Assembly (NCBI RefSeq): GCF_014529535.1
Contig: NW_023503616.1
Span: 3,720,001 to 3,784,000, forward strand
DNA from: Bradysia coprophila
Lineage: Eukaryota > Arthropoda > Insecta > Diptera > Sciaridae
Length of the DNA: 64,000 nt
Direction of reading: 5' to 3'
A program made the position numbers and the translations under genes. The notes under the pieces were generated by a model. The model was not told where the DNA came from, did not search any database, and saw only the letters and a list, made by a program, of their open reading frames with translations. Positions 39,113 to 50,100 of this stretch are shown piece after piece (within the stretch, counting starts at the first letter, position 1; every line of letters begins with the position of its first letter).

Positions 39113-39739
39113 TTACTTAATTTGTTTGAACATTTATTTCGCAGTAATAAAACGACGTTATTTAGCTCCCATAATTCATTAGAAAAAATCTAGATCCCAT
39201 TATACTTTTTTGTCGTCGATGTCAATGCAGGTGATCGAGTACGTAAAAAGTTAATGATTTTATTATCACAGGATGATGATGATATATAAAACTTTCTTTT
39301 AAAAATTATGGAGGGAGAATATGTATACTGTAGTTATCGTACGACATAAATAAACTTAAGTTTGAAATGAAAAAGTTGTTATTGTCCAACAGCAATGTAA
39401 ATCTATACGTTATAGCCTGTTGACGATGTTTCTAGTTATTTCTAACGGCAGGTGATCTAAATATAGTTTTTTTCAAACGATTTTTTCTGAATTTTTTAGT
39501 AAAGGTGTGGAATTATAGAAATATTTATTTGTGGCATTTGGGTTACGGTACAATACAGCAAAAGTAGCAGTTCAATTTGGTTTTATTTCGTAAATCGAAA
39601 ATGAAATTTGAATATCCTTTCAACTTTTTAATCTTCATTTTTACGCAGATGACAAGTAAATTTCACCCATATAATTATCCAGTCTTTTAATTAGGAGTTT
39701 TTTTTCTACAACGGAACGGATTGAACAAAAAAAAAACTT

Positions 39740-39865
39740 CGTCGCACTTTTTCTCTGTCGGATATGAAAAATATTATTCGTACCACGGACCTCGCCTTCG
39801 GCTCTATCTGGAAACCTCTCACACGCTAAAAAATACTTTTAGTCCTAGGTACAAAATGTACTCTT
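39740..39865. repeat. Partial copy of the 38.7-39.1 kb foldback element
   Basis: It shares CTTCGTCGCACTTTTTCTCT, TATGAAAAATATTATTCGTA, CCACGGACCTCGCC, the CTCTCACACGCTAAAAAA segment and a terminal TAGTCCTAGGTAC with the element ending at 39112. It is a second member of the same family. Confidence 0.7.
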
Positions 39866-41006
39866 ATGTCGTTACCTGTAACACATTTTTATATAAGCTA
39901 CATTATCCAGAGCACATAATTTTTACGTTGTCAATAATAACAAATGACATACTGACAAAACCATCAAGATAATTCGCATATGTATTCAATCTACAAATAA
40001 ATCACGCAATTTGTTTTCTTTTTTCACTCACGGTAGGAACCGATCCAAGAATAAGATTGAAGAGATGAGGGAACTCTACTTTTAACATTTTATAGTATAT
40101 TTTACACAATTAGTGAACATGATATGAGATATGAACGACAATTTGCTAAACATAACTGAAAACCGAAATATACACAAAAACGATCATCTTGAGTTTTTTG
40201 ACTATATATCTCTGTGTACTTAAATTAGACAATAACGTTCAAATTCTCCGAAGTTAGATAATTGCAGCAGGAAGTTTGGTCATACCTAATATTGTAAGTA
40301 AATTCAAACATAAAGCAACTGTAAATTTCAGATTTTAGAGAATGTCAACAATATCGAATCATTCCTGCAACTCTACATATTTTCTTTCCGCAAACACGTT
40401 AAATAAAACAACAATTTTTCACTGAGTAGTACCAATATTTCGCCGACATTCATATCGTACATATCGCGTTGAGTGAAGTGTCTGTTCATTTAACTGTAAA
40501 CAGTGTAAAGTGTGTCCTCCAATTAAACATTCAGTTTTTCTTTTATTATTTGTTATGTAAGAATATCCATTGAACGTTATTATTTTTGTGATGAAGAATT
40601 AGATATTAAAAATTACCAAAAAGCTAACGCAGCTACAAATTACGATTTCTAATTAAAAATTAGTTACGAAGAGCAAACAACCGAATTATGATTTCTAATT
40701 AATAATTTCATATTCCACTTTTATATTTATAAATGTGAAAATTTTTGGCTACCTTTTCAATTATAGACTATAACTACGGTTCAGGGCCTATTTCTGTGAA
40801 AATTCTTATCAAAATAATGGAAATATTATTGAAAATCGCTTTTCAAATTTGTGAAAATGAACTCGAAATTCAAGATCATCTAGAAGGAATTTTGCAAAAT
40901 GAAATTGCTAAAATGAAAATCTTCTCTCAGAAAAATAGGCTCTGCACCGTTTAATGAAAAGTCTTGAAAGTGTTCAAATTTACTACACATTTAACAAAAT
41001 CATAAA

Positions 41007-44000
41007 ATGACTCAATCATCTGTTGTGAAGACTGTGGGTGGCGTAACGACCAAAATAACCACAATGACAAGAACATCTTATAGTCAACAACAAATATTGC
41101 AGCAGCAGCAACAACAACAACTGCAAACAAATCAAAAAGTAATTACTAAACCACCGTATACTCAAAAGGAGAAGCACACATCCGTAAGGAATAATAGGCT
41201 GAAGATTATTTCTATTTATTAATATATTTTGTACTATTTCGGTAGACATCTAATTTTCAGAAAAACGAACGTTACAATGAACCGACTTCAATAATGAAAC
41301 CCCAGGTGCGATTATCTCTGATAATTTATGCGCGTTTGTGATCTAACAATTGAGCTAATCATCTTTTATTTACAATTACGAAAACATTAAGCTTAAAGCT
41401 CTGGCTAACTAATCGTAACTACTTCTATCTGGTATGAAAACTGTTAAAGTAAAAATATTTCTTTTAAACTGAAGGAAAATAACAATTAGAAATAATAATA
41501 ATGATCGTTTTATAACACCACACTATTTGTATATATAGAGATGGTTAGTCTAACGGTCTAACAATAACCTAATAATAGAAGGTGAAGCTTTATCAAGTTT
41601 TTCAACTTTGATTCTTGAATCTGTTACTCCTTCTTCCTTCACCTTGTATAGACTTTAACATGTTTTACTCTGACGAGAGACCAAAATATTTGTTTTTGCT
41701 GCTTGGCTTTCAAATTATGAGTATTTATACTAAAGATGAGTGAGCACTGAGCATACCAAATTTTTGTGCACAGCCCAGTTCCCAAGTCTTTTACAAACAT
41801 CGCTGGTTTTAATGGTTAAAGCGAGGGTTAAACTTTTATTTTGTAATACAATTGTAGACACCATTAAAAGAACTTACTTTACACTCATTTCATTAAGCTG
41901 CTACAGACGGCAAGAATATGACCAGTATTATTGTCGGATCTGTTACTTCCATCGATCGAAGTATTTTTAATTGGCTGATTTCAAATCTTGTATTTCCTTT
42001 TTTTAACATGCATTTTACTATTTAAAGAGCATATGGTACATACCCAGAGCATGTCATTACGTTTTATGAAAATGCCCATCACCTATCCATGGTTTGAAAA
42101 TATGAAGCCCATGATTTCCATAAACTCATTGAAATTAGCAGTCCACTCATATTTGCTTTATATTTCCTTTAGTTGTTTCACCAGCTGGTTCACTCAAACA
42201 CTTTCCTTGTAAGTCTTTATACGGGTTTCACAATAAACCACATAAGCAATCATAAACTGAGTGATTGTGTAGACCTGCTAGTAAAACAGTTGAAACAGAC
42301 ACAAATTCGGTTGACATTAACTGCATTAGGAACAATTGAGATATTCGTATAATAATCAGAAATAATTGAATATTCCTTTGGTCTAGCGAACGGATCCTCC
42401 GGAGGATATTTGCGTACGTTGTAACAAAACCGTTTATAAAATGGTAGCGGTTATCGCAGAACATCAAGTCTGGCATAGAAGCTGTTTTAGATGCAGCAAA
42501 TGCGATAAACAATTAAAGTAAATTTACACATAATTAGTGGCTGTGCCTGAATCACGTAACGTTCTAATGGGATAGAAGTTCTTCTATGAAAATATTGACC
42601 TTAAATGTTATACTTCATTATTTTAATTTTTGCTTTATAAGATCACATTAGTCAGAGTTTTTTGTTCATTCCTGAAGTGGTTATTGATTACACATAGTAG
42701 AATGATTTCTGACTAGGTCTGTTCATTTCACAGGAAGAGTCCAAAATTTATTTAGAATGAAGTTTATTTGGAAGGCGGAAGGCTAAAATATTGGACCCGT
42801 ATTTTAAGAATTTAAAAAAAATAGTTTTTTGTCAACTTGGTATGGCCAATGTACTTAAGTTATTTTCGCGAGTTGTACGAAAATAGCTTAAAACATCGTC
42901 CAAACCAGGTACTAAAAAAAAAATTCATGCAAGGGAAAAAATTCCATTCCAGATGAATTTTGGACTCTTCCTGTAAAATGAACAGTCCTATTTCTGACCC
43001 GAACATACATACTTCTCAGTCAAGAAATCATAACATTTTACATTTTTGTCTCAGCAAACAACGTTACGTAATTAAGGTACTACTCTTCTATAGCTACCGA
43101 ACGAATAAAATTATTTCTTTTGTAGCCGACACAGCAAAGTTGATAATTTTCAGATTCATGAAGGTGTACTCTACTGCCAATATCACTTTAAACAACGTTT
43201 CGGACAGACAAACGGTAATATTTAAGGGATACATTTTGACCATTTATAATATTTTTACGACTTATGTATTAGACGGTGCAGTTCATGTTTCGGAACAATA
43301 TCAACTTATACGTCAAGACATTCAAAGCAATGCAGTTAAAACGAGTTTAAATAAAAATGCCACAACTACGAAAACGACTGAAGAGTTGCAACACAACGTT
43401 AACACCAAACGAGGTGCAACAGTCCTTTCGAAAATGGAAAAGTACGTTTTTATTTCAATTCCATGTAATGACTCTTTCAGGCCAGATTTTGAATTTTACT
43501 CGGACAGTTGACACTTTTTTCGAGTAAAATTTTAAAATTTCATTGAGTAGAATTATCATAGTCTATCAGTATACGTACGATTCATCTAATTGTTCTACTC
43601 TCAGATTTCATACTAAGGGAATGGATGTTGGCGTTAGCGATTTAAAGGCGAACGAAAAGGAACGTAAGAACGACTTTGATGATGAATCGATTCATTCGGA
43701 AGATTACGGAGAGGATGCAGATGTTGATTTGATCAGAGCTAAACGGCTGCTAAGTAAACTTCCCATAAAAGTCGACGATATGAACGAAATAAAAGACAAA
43801 TTCGAAGCTGGAATCGATGACGATCGCGAAGCAAGGCGTTTGGAACGTAAACAGGAAATACAGGATATTCGTTCCAGGGTTTATTTAGGAAAACAAGCTC
43901 GTACTAAGGAAAAATATGAGAATGCAGTTGCGAAACTAGAAATAATTCCGAAACTACGTAATAAAGGTTTGCTCATGGCATATGAACTAGGTAATGTAAA

Positions 44001-44598
44001 AGCTGCTGCGGAAAAGACGCGTAATGCTAAACAAAGATTTGAGACCGGTGACATTTATCGTCGCGAGCCAAGTTTTGATAGAGAACGTTCCGTAACGTCT
44101 CCATTTTGTAACAAAGTCTCTGAACGTATGCAAATGCTTGCAAAGCGACAGGTAAGTTTAGCTGCACATCCAGTAAGAGGTCGTTCATAATTGTCGTCAT
44201 ATATCCGGTCATTTTACACTTGTTCTGAACATACATTTACGCTCACTGATCGTGACCGACTTTTTCATAGTTTGTAGGACGTCATTTATGAATGAATACT
44301 TGTTTTTAATGAGCGTGAATGAATGTAAAAGTCACTGTGAATGATTGGATCTTATATTTAGGCGCAAGATGAAATTACTAAGAGCAAAGTCAAAGTCATG
44401 GAGAAGCCGGATATATCCAATCAATGCAAGTTCTTCGAAAATTGCAACCCCGAAAAGCAAAAGGGATATGCTATCAAAATCGATGGTATCAACATCGGTG
44501 CTTTGAAAATGGACGGTACGGTGGAAAAGGCACGAAATGCTTACATTGGCAGGATTAAGAAAAATAAAATTATTAAGCAACAGCAATGGAACGAATAA
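41007..44598 (+). CDS. LIM-domain protein (EPLIN/LIMA1-like LIM), probable cytoskeletal adaptor
   Basis: Exons: 41007-41183, 41261-41305, 42387-42517, 43135-43214, 43273-43441, 43605-44151 and 44362-44598. Phases agree, giving 461 aa. The N-terminus (about 75 residues) is Gln/Thr-rich. A single complete LIM domain spans two exons, with zinc ligands C83, C86, H104, C107, C110, C113, C132 and H135. After the LIM comes a segment with LSKMEKFHTKGMDVGVSDL, then a long charged, probably coiled-coil stretch with repeated Arg/Lys/Glu. A basic C-terminus contains CKFFENCNPEKQKGYAIKI. LIM domains bind proteins, often at actin structures; the spacing CNKTVY...HEGVLYC...HFKQRF is typical of the EPLIN/Xin-like LIM class. 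The orthologue is not identified, and the actin role is inference. An AATAAA overlaps the stop codon. Confidence 0.85.
41902..42055. mobile_element. Truncated copy of the recurrent MITE family in a LIM-gene intron
   Basis: It begins ACAGACGGCAAGAATATGAC and continues with TACTTCCATCGATCGAAGTA, TTTCAAATCTTGTA and AACATGCATTTTACTATTTA. The same order is seen at 45585-45755 and, in reverse complement, at 18088-18305. The far terminus with the palindromic core is missing. Confidence 0.6.
42706..42998. mobile_element. hAT-like MITE with 8-bp target-site duplication
   Basis: The element spans 42714-42990. The left terminal repeat TAGGTCTGTTCATTTCACAG is inverted at the right end as CTGTAAAATGAACAGTCCTA, and the similarity continues inward through AGGAAGAGTCCAAAATT. 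It is flanked on both sides by the identical octamer TTTCTGAC (42706-42713 and 42991-42998). An 8-bp duplication and TA-beginning termini suit the hAT superfamily, though other 8-bp families exist. It lies in the LIM-gene intron 42518-43134 and has no transposase. Confidence 0.8.
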
Positions 44599-45322
44599 AA
44601 TTGGTAATTTCAAGCTGCAATTTAATAAATTCTTCCGATTAACATTTCATCAGTTAGGTGTGATTGGTCTTGGCTTCGTAATCCGTAATTTTCTCGGTTG
44701 AGTGAAATGAAGAAGACGATTTTTTAAATGACGAACTTGGATAAATATCATCTTAGAAACAATATTTAAATTTAGTTTTACCGTATACGACATGTTCACT
44801 GTTGGAAGTGCCTGGGAAGACTGATAGTTACACTTACTTACTAAGAAGAAGAAAATAGCAAAAATTGTAGATTACAGAAATATTGACGAACTTCCTTCAT
44901 TTCCTTCGAAAAACTAAATAAAGAAGCTTAAGAACGCAATGCGCTTTTCTTTTATCTAAAACTGTCTTCGACTTTTTCAAGACTATGTCTCTTTTAACTA
45001 CAGACACAGAAGTTAAGAATATTACCACTATACAAAAGCGTTTTCGAAAGATCTCTTGACTCAGACAAAATTGTAAACTGTAGGAGGTCACCATCCAAGG
45101 TGCGGTCCCGGTAAGTTCTATTTATTTAGTAAAGTTTTACAAAAGCGCTCGGTACAGTTAGAATTTTTAGGAGCCGTTATGTGACATTGTACTTGAATGC
45201 GAAGTTGAAAATTTCAACTGTTGAAATGGTCCATCCACAATTCAAAAGACATTTCCGTGCACTATCAACGATTCCACAAATTTACTTCGAGTGTAAATTT
45301 GCTTAACCTGTTTCAGATGACG

Positions 45323-45578
45323 AGCACGACAGAGTAAAGATAACAGTAAAGTTTATTTTACTTTACTAGTGAGGTAATGTGGCCTTTCCCTCACTAGTGA
45401 AGACCCTTTCCCTCGCTCGTAAAGTAAAACGCCATACTTTACACGTGAAATAATTTGATATCGTATCACGATGAGTAAAAGTACCTCGGGCTGAAGCCCT
45501 CGGATACTTTTACTCATCTGGATACGAGATATCAAATTACTTCACTGGTATAGTAATGTACTATTACTCTGTCGTGCT
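45323..45578. mobile_element. Imperfect foldback element
   Basis: The terminal repeats AGCACGACAGAGTA (45323-45336) and TACTCTGTCGTGCT (45565-45578) are exact inverses. Inside, GATATCGTATC and GATACGAGATATC pair, as do GTGAAATAATTTGATATC and GATATCAAATTACTTCAC. The centre is a perfect small palindrome, CCTCGGGCTGAAGCCCTCGG type. No target duplication is evident. Confidence 0.65.
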
Positions 45579-45584
45579 ACCAGA

Positions 45585-45760
45585 CTACTACTTCCATCGA
45601 TCAAGGTATTTTTAATCTGTTGATTTCAAATCTTGTACTTCAATTTTTTTAACATGCATTTTACTGTATAAAGGACCATATTACCCAGATTTTGTCATTA
45701 TTATTGTCGTCCTTATCGATAACAGATGCATAGCCGTATGTGAGAGGTTGAGTGTTTCGA
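45585..45760. mobile_element. Truncated copy of the recurrent MITE family
   Basis: The interior ACTTCCATCGATCAAGGTAT and TTTCAAATCTTGTACTTC matches 41902-42055. It ends in the family terminus with CTTATCGATAACAGATGCAT and GCCGTATGTGAGAGGTTGAG. The left terminus is lost next to the foldback that ends at 45578. Confidence 0.6.
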
Positions 45761-45763
45761 TGA

Positions 45764-46046
45764 CACACCCGCCCTGAACTAAGTTTTACCGAAAATGCAC
45801 CCAAAAATTGATCGCTGTTTTGAATAGAGTGACCCTAGGGGAGTTCAAAACGATGGTCCGTTAAGCTGGACCAGATGCTTCCCCACATCCATACAACTAA
45901 GGAAAAAATTGTATGGGCTGGGGAAGCATCTGGTCCAGCTTAACGGACCATCGTTTTGAACTCCCCTAGGGTCCCTCTATTCAGAACAGGGATCAATTTT
46001 TGGGTGCATTTTCGGTAAAACTTTATTTTTGTTCAGGGCGGGTGTG
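45764..46046. mobile_element. Near-perfect hairpin element
   Basis: Two arms of about 135 bp are nearly exact reverse complements. The left begins CACACCCGCCCTGAAC and the right ends GTTCAGGGCGGGTGTG. Matching inner blocks include TTTTACCGAAAATGCACCC and the 50-bp or so segment around GATGGTCCGTTAAGCTGGAC. The loop is about 13 bp. ATGA occurs directly outside both ends and may be a 4-bp target duplication. No coding capacity. Confidence 0.75.
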
Positions 46047-47160
46047 ATGATGACATTTCCCGGCGATGCGTATATGTAGAACTGTTATGCCTTTCACGTT
46101 AACTTCACTTGGATATTTTTGATGGATGTCAATCAAAAGTGTGGTTGAAGATATTTCGGAAATATGGAGGCATTCTGGCAGTCGTTTCAATGCTTTGAAA
46201 AACGGCGTCCAGAAATTTCATTCGCTGAAGAAGTTTCTGTCTCACCATTCACATAGTTTTGTTATCATTCTGTGGCAGTCTTTGAAAAAATGATGCAACG
46301 CGCTTTCAATAGACTGAATTGATGTTCGTTGAGTTTTGCGCACAGTTCTGCAGTACCTAAAATTCTGTTTGATGATCGAAAGGGATTGTGGACAACGCAC
46401 CTCATTTACTTAATTTAATTTATTTTCATATAAGTAATCTTTAACAAATGATCTGCGTAGCTCCAGTAATACTGAAGTCCAGTATGTATACAATTCTAAG
46501 GAGCTACAAATATCCTGCGAACCATGCTCTAAGACATTACTTTGAAAAGGACGCCAAGCTCTTTAGAAACTCGATTTTGGTGATTTTACTTCTTCATAAG
46601 TATCTAATAAACGACCTCCCTAAGTTTATAGCCTTAAATGCAAAATATATTACTTTGGCTTATTTTTGCCACTGTAGTTGACAGTGGCTGATTTTGCGCC
46701 AAAATTTGAAATTTTAATACATTTGTAGCGTTGCGCGTTAAATCAATGACAGCGACTCCAGCACAACGACGTATTTTCCCCTTCGAATTACTGAAATGAA
46801 AGCACTCAGCGCAAAATGGCAGTGTAAATTATTTTATTTACGATGTACGTACCATGTACAGTGTTAAATAGTGTTTTTGAATTCGGTAAATTAAATTTGC
46901 CTCCACTTACATGCAAGATCTGGTCGTTGTGAATCGGACTATTCAAAAATTATATCTTAGACAGCGAAAACAGAGTAGAGCTTCGTTTTACGACATAAAA
47001 TAGTTCGCATTTTTGACAATCAGACCGAAGATTACCAAAAATTTGATTGAATAATCATCGGCCACATAATATTGATTTTACAGTGTTTGTCTTAACTACT
47101 GATTTTTGAAATTTAAATTACTTTTGAAACGATTCGTTCTGAATTGATCTGCCTAGCACA

Positions 47161-50100
47161 ATGCATGAGGCCAAAAGTAAATCTACAACCATTGAACTAC
47201 TGCAATGTTCGGTATGGCCGTCAAATGTTTCAAATGTCCGATAAAACTGAATATAAACAACGATCACTTCTCGTTCACAATGTAGCTCTGTTCCCAAACA
47301 TTCAAATATCCGGCTGCTTTGAAGAAACACAGTCTCACACATGTGCCGAAGGAACATATCTGCCGAATATGTAATACAGCATTTGATTCGGAATCTGATG
47401 TCCGAACGCATAAAGAAAACGTCCATACGGTAACAGGAAAAGATTGCATTTTTCAACTCACAAATCATGCTAACGAAACATTTACCATCAGAAACTATCA
47501 TGCAACAGCTGTCCGGCAACATTTCCAATGAATGAGGAGGAAAAACTATTAGCGCACATGGAACGAATGCATAATGGTAAAGATCGAGAGAATGCCATCT
47601 GCGCCGATTGTGGATCACAGTTTAAAACTCAAAATCAACTGAAGTATGTGAGAGTAACTGTTACGTCCGGGTCTATGTACTAACCCTTCACAATTTCATT
47701 GCAGAATACATAACATGACTAAATGTGGAACAGTGAAACAGTTTCAGTGCGATCAATGCGATTCAAAGTTTATGACTCAAAATGTAAGTATTAGGAAAAT
47801 GGTAATAACGTATGCGGACCAAACCACTAACAAATTGAAATGTTCGTTCTACATTAACTGTATTGACGCTTATAGTTAGTCTTGCCTCCTCTGTCAACTT
47901 TGACTATTTTTTGTTCTGCATTTTTGCTTAACGCAAGACTCGGCATCCGTCTTAGCTTAATGGAGATTATTGTTTTTACCACAGACTCTAAACGCACATA
48001 AAATGATCCACCTTGGCGAGAAGAAACACCTCTGCAATTTTTGTGGTAAAAGTAAGTCAATGAAACAAGTTGATGTTCAAAATTTAATCAGACTACAGTC
48101 TCTGCCTTTACTACAATTCAGGTTTTCTAAGCAAAGGACAACTAAAAGTCCACGAAAGGAGTCACACGCTGGAAAAACCGTTCCGTTGTGACGTAAGTGC
48201 TTCCTTTGAACTGAAAAATTGTCTTACTATCAAAACGCACTTAATTCTATTAGGTGTGCGATAAAGCGTTTTCCTATCGGGAGAGTCTCGTTACCCATTC
48301 GTCGCTACATACTGGAATCAAACCGTATTTATGTGAAGGATGTGGAAGTCGTTTTTCGTGCATCGGAAACCTGATCAAACATCGAAAATCACGTCCGAAA
48401 ACATGCGGTCTACCTCAGTTTTGTAAAAATACTAAAATTGCTCCGAGAGCTAGTTCTAAAGGTGAGAAGCAAAGAATATTCACAAAAACTAGGGCTCTAA
48501 AACTACAAATGGTATTGACCTCCTTTTATCAGTACCTGGAAGTCTGACAATGAAAGTTTCCCCAAAACCTCCACGCCAGAAGAAACCTAGAAAGTCGGAA
48601 ATGTTTCCAGAAGAACACGAAACCGGCCATATCAAGGCAGAATCGGAAGTGTCGACTCCGTCTGTAATTAGGAAGACTAAATTGGAGCATATGGAAATTG
48701 AGATTCAGTCTCCAGCAACCACCGCCGATGGTCAACATTTCATTATAGATGATAACATTACGGTTGAATCGAATATTGAAATAGAGTTTATCACATCCGA
48801 CGATTTACTGCCCGGCGAAATGGAAACCGATGGAATTGAATATGAGAATTCGGATAAAAATTATGAAAATAATTTCGGCGATGAGTTAAGTTCGCAGCAA
48901 GGAGAAAATGATGATTACGATGGTCGAAACGAGACGTGGGAAAATGTAAGAACAGTTAGTGAGTCGTTTAGACGAGTGAATTGATTTTTTTTTCGCAGGA
49001 GACTTACGATAAATCCTGTGAAAGTGATCATCAAATCATTTATGTGGAAAGTGAATTGGTTGAGGTAAGCAGTAATGAATTCTTGTCTTAGTTTGCAAAA
49101 TTCACAAAAATATTTAACTCAGGATAAGCCAGTCATCAAGAGTTTGGTCGTTGAAGAAGACAACAAGAACAACATAACTCTCATCGACGACATTCAAGTC
49201 GGCCGGTATGCCGAAGATTTGTCGCATCAATCTGAAATCGAGGTTGAACACTACAACGCATCTGATGAAGGGTAACTCGCTGAAAAATTCACATTTCTAC
49301 AGACTGTTATCATTGTCGGGCTTTTTACTATATTCGCAGAGTACAATCAAATGAATTAGATGAGCCTGAGGAGCCCGAACAATTCGAATTGTATGACGTT
49401 AAATACGAAGATGATGAAGAGGCCGAAGAGGCAGAAGCTCAACAAACACAAGAGTAATTTAGCGAGAACATTTGATTGAATTATGTTTTGGAACAAAGAA
49501 AATTTCTTTTTAAGGATGAACACGACGTTGTACCGATGTGAATTATGCCCGAAAATGTACATCCTCCAGGGAGCATATAAAACTCATCTGAAAACTGAGC
49601 ATGGAATGTTGAAAGTTCCAAAGGTAGAAGAAACGATTACCAAGAAAAGCAAAGTGGCAAAACCCGAGGTGGTGTGTCAGTACTGCCATAAGAAATACAC
49701 CAGTTCGAATCTGTTGGAAAAACATGAGAAAGTTCACGGTAAGTCGAAATTGATCGAATGAACAGAATGTTCACTGTCTGTTTCACTAAGGTTGAGTGAA
49801 GCATTTTTAGTGTCAAAAGTCTTTCCAATGAATGCAAACTTGATTATTTATTGATTAATATAAGACACGGCCGCGTCCATGGTTAGTGGTTAGAATATAA
49901 AGTAGAAATAAGATAGAAGAAACGAATCGTGAATTATGTTCGGTTGATGAGGGCATTTGTAAACTTGATTTCACACTCGCCAAGTGCCATGTTCGATCCC
50001 AATTTTCTGAAGTCATTCAATCCAGCAACCTTGTACGGGCGATCGAACGGGAATCCCATGGCTCTTTTGTCCGGATATTTCTGATCCTTCAATCCACAGA

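Larger units (their letters stand above)
31333..41006. other. Very AT-rich intergenic region with foldbacks
   Basis: About 9.7 kb with no supported gene. ORFs at 35291, 35762, 38916, 39721 and 40745 are either low-complexity or lie in inverted repeats. From 34600 to 37150 the DNA is extremely AT-rich but studded with CGTCGCGTTTT-like motifs. Inverted-repeat elements at 34771-35038, 38228-39112 and 39740-39865 are listed separately. The end nearest the LIM gene should hold its promoter; nothing decisive is visible. Confidence 0.6.
44599..47160. other. Intergenic region between the LIM and zinc-finger genes
   Basis: No supported gene; the ORF at 46448-46681 has no recognisable features. The first 300 bp holds candidate AATAAA signals for the LIM gene (44594, 44619, about 44914). 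The middle is occupied by two inverted-repeat elements (45323-45578 and 45764-46046) and a truncated MITE (45585-45755). The last kilobase should carry the zinc-finger promoter, but no clear core promoter was seen. Confidence 0.6.

Noticed and set aside
38916..39182. 88-aa open frame with SPRYGMYYYL-like ends, echoed by 39721-39972
   Set aside because: Both lie in copies of the foldback family, so the similarity reflects shared repeat DNA and not a protein family.
40745..40954. 69-aa open frame just upstream of the LIM gene
   Set aside because: It looks more protein-like than most here, with amphipathic helix-like stretches, but it is not joined to the LIM exons by a phase-compatible donor, has no recognisable family and may be chance. 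Transcript data would decide.
47286..47429. Apparent frameshift or decayed finger at the start of the zinc-finger gene
   Set aside because: A GT-AG intron (47212-47285) joins QCS to LCSQTF and restores a normal C-x2-C finger, so no pseudogene needs to be invoked.
48462..48547. Unspliced extension of the first finger array to a stop at 48545
   Set aside because: The donor GTGAG at 48462 and acceptor AG at 48531-48532 keep the frame open into the acidic exon. The read-through stop could still be used if two genes are present, but splicing is the simpler reading.
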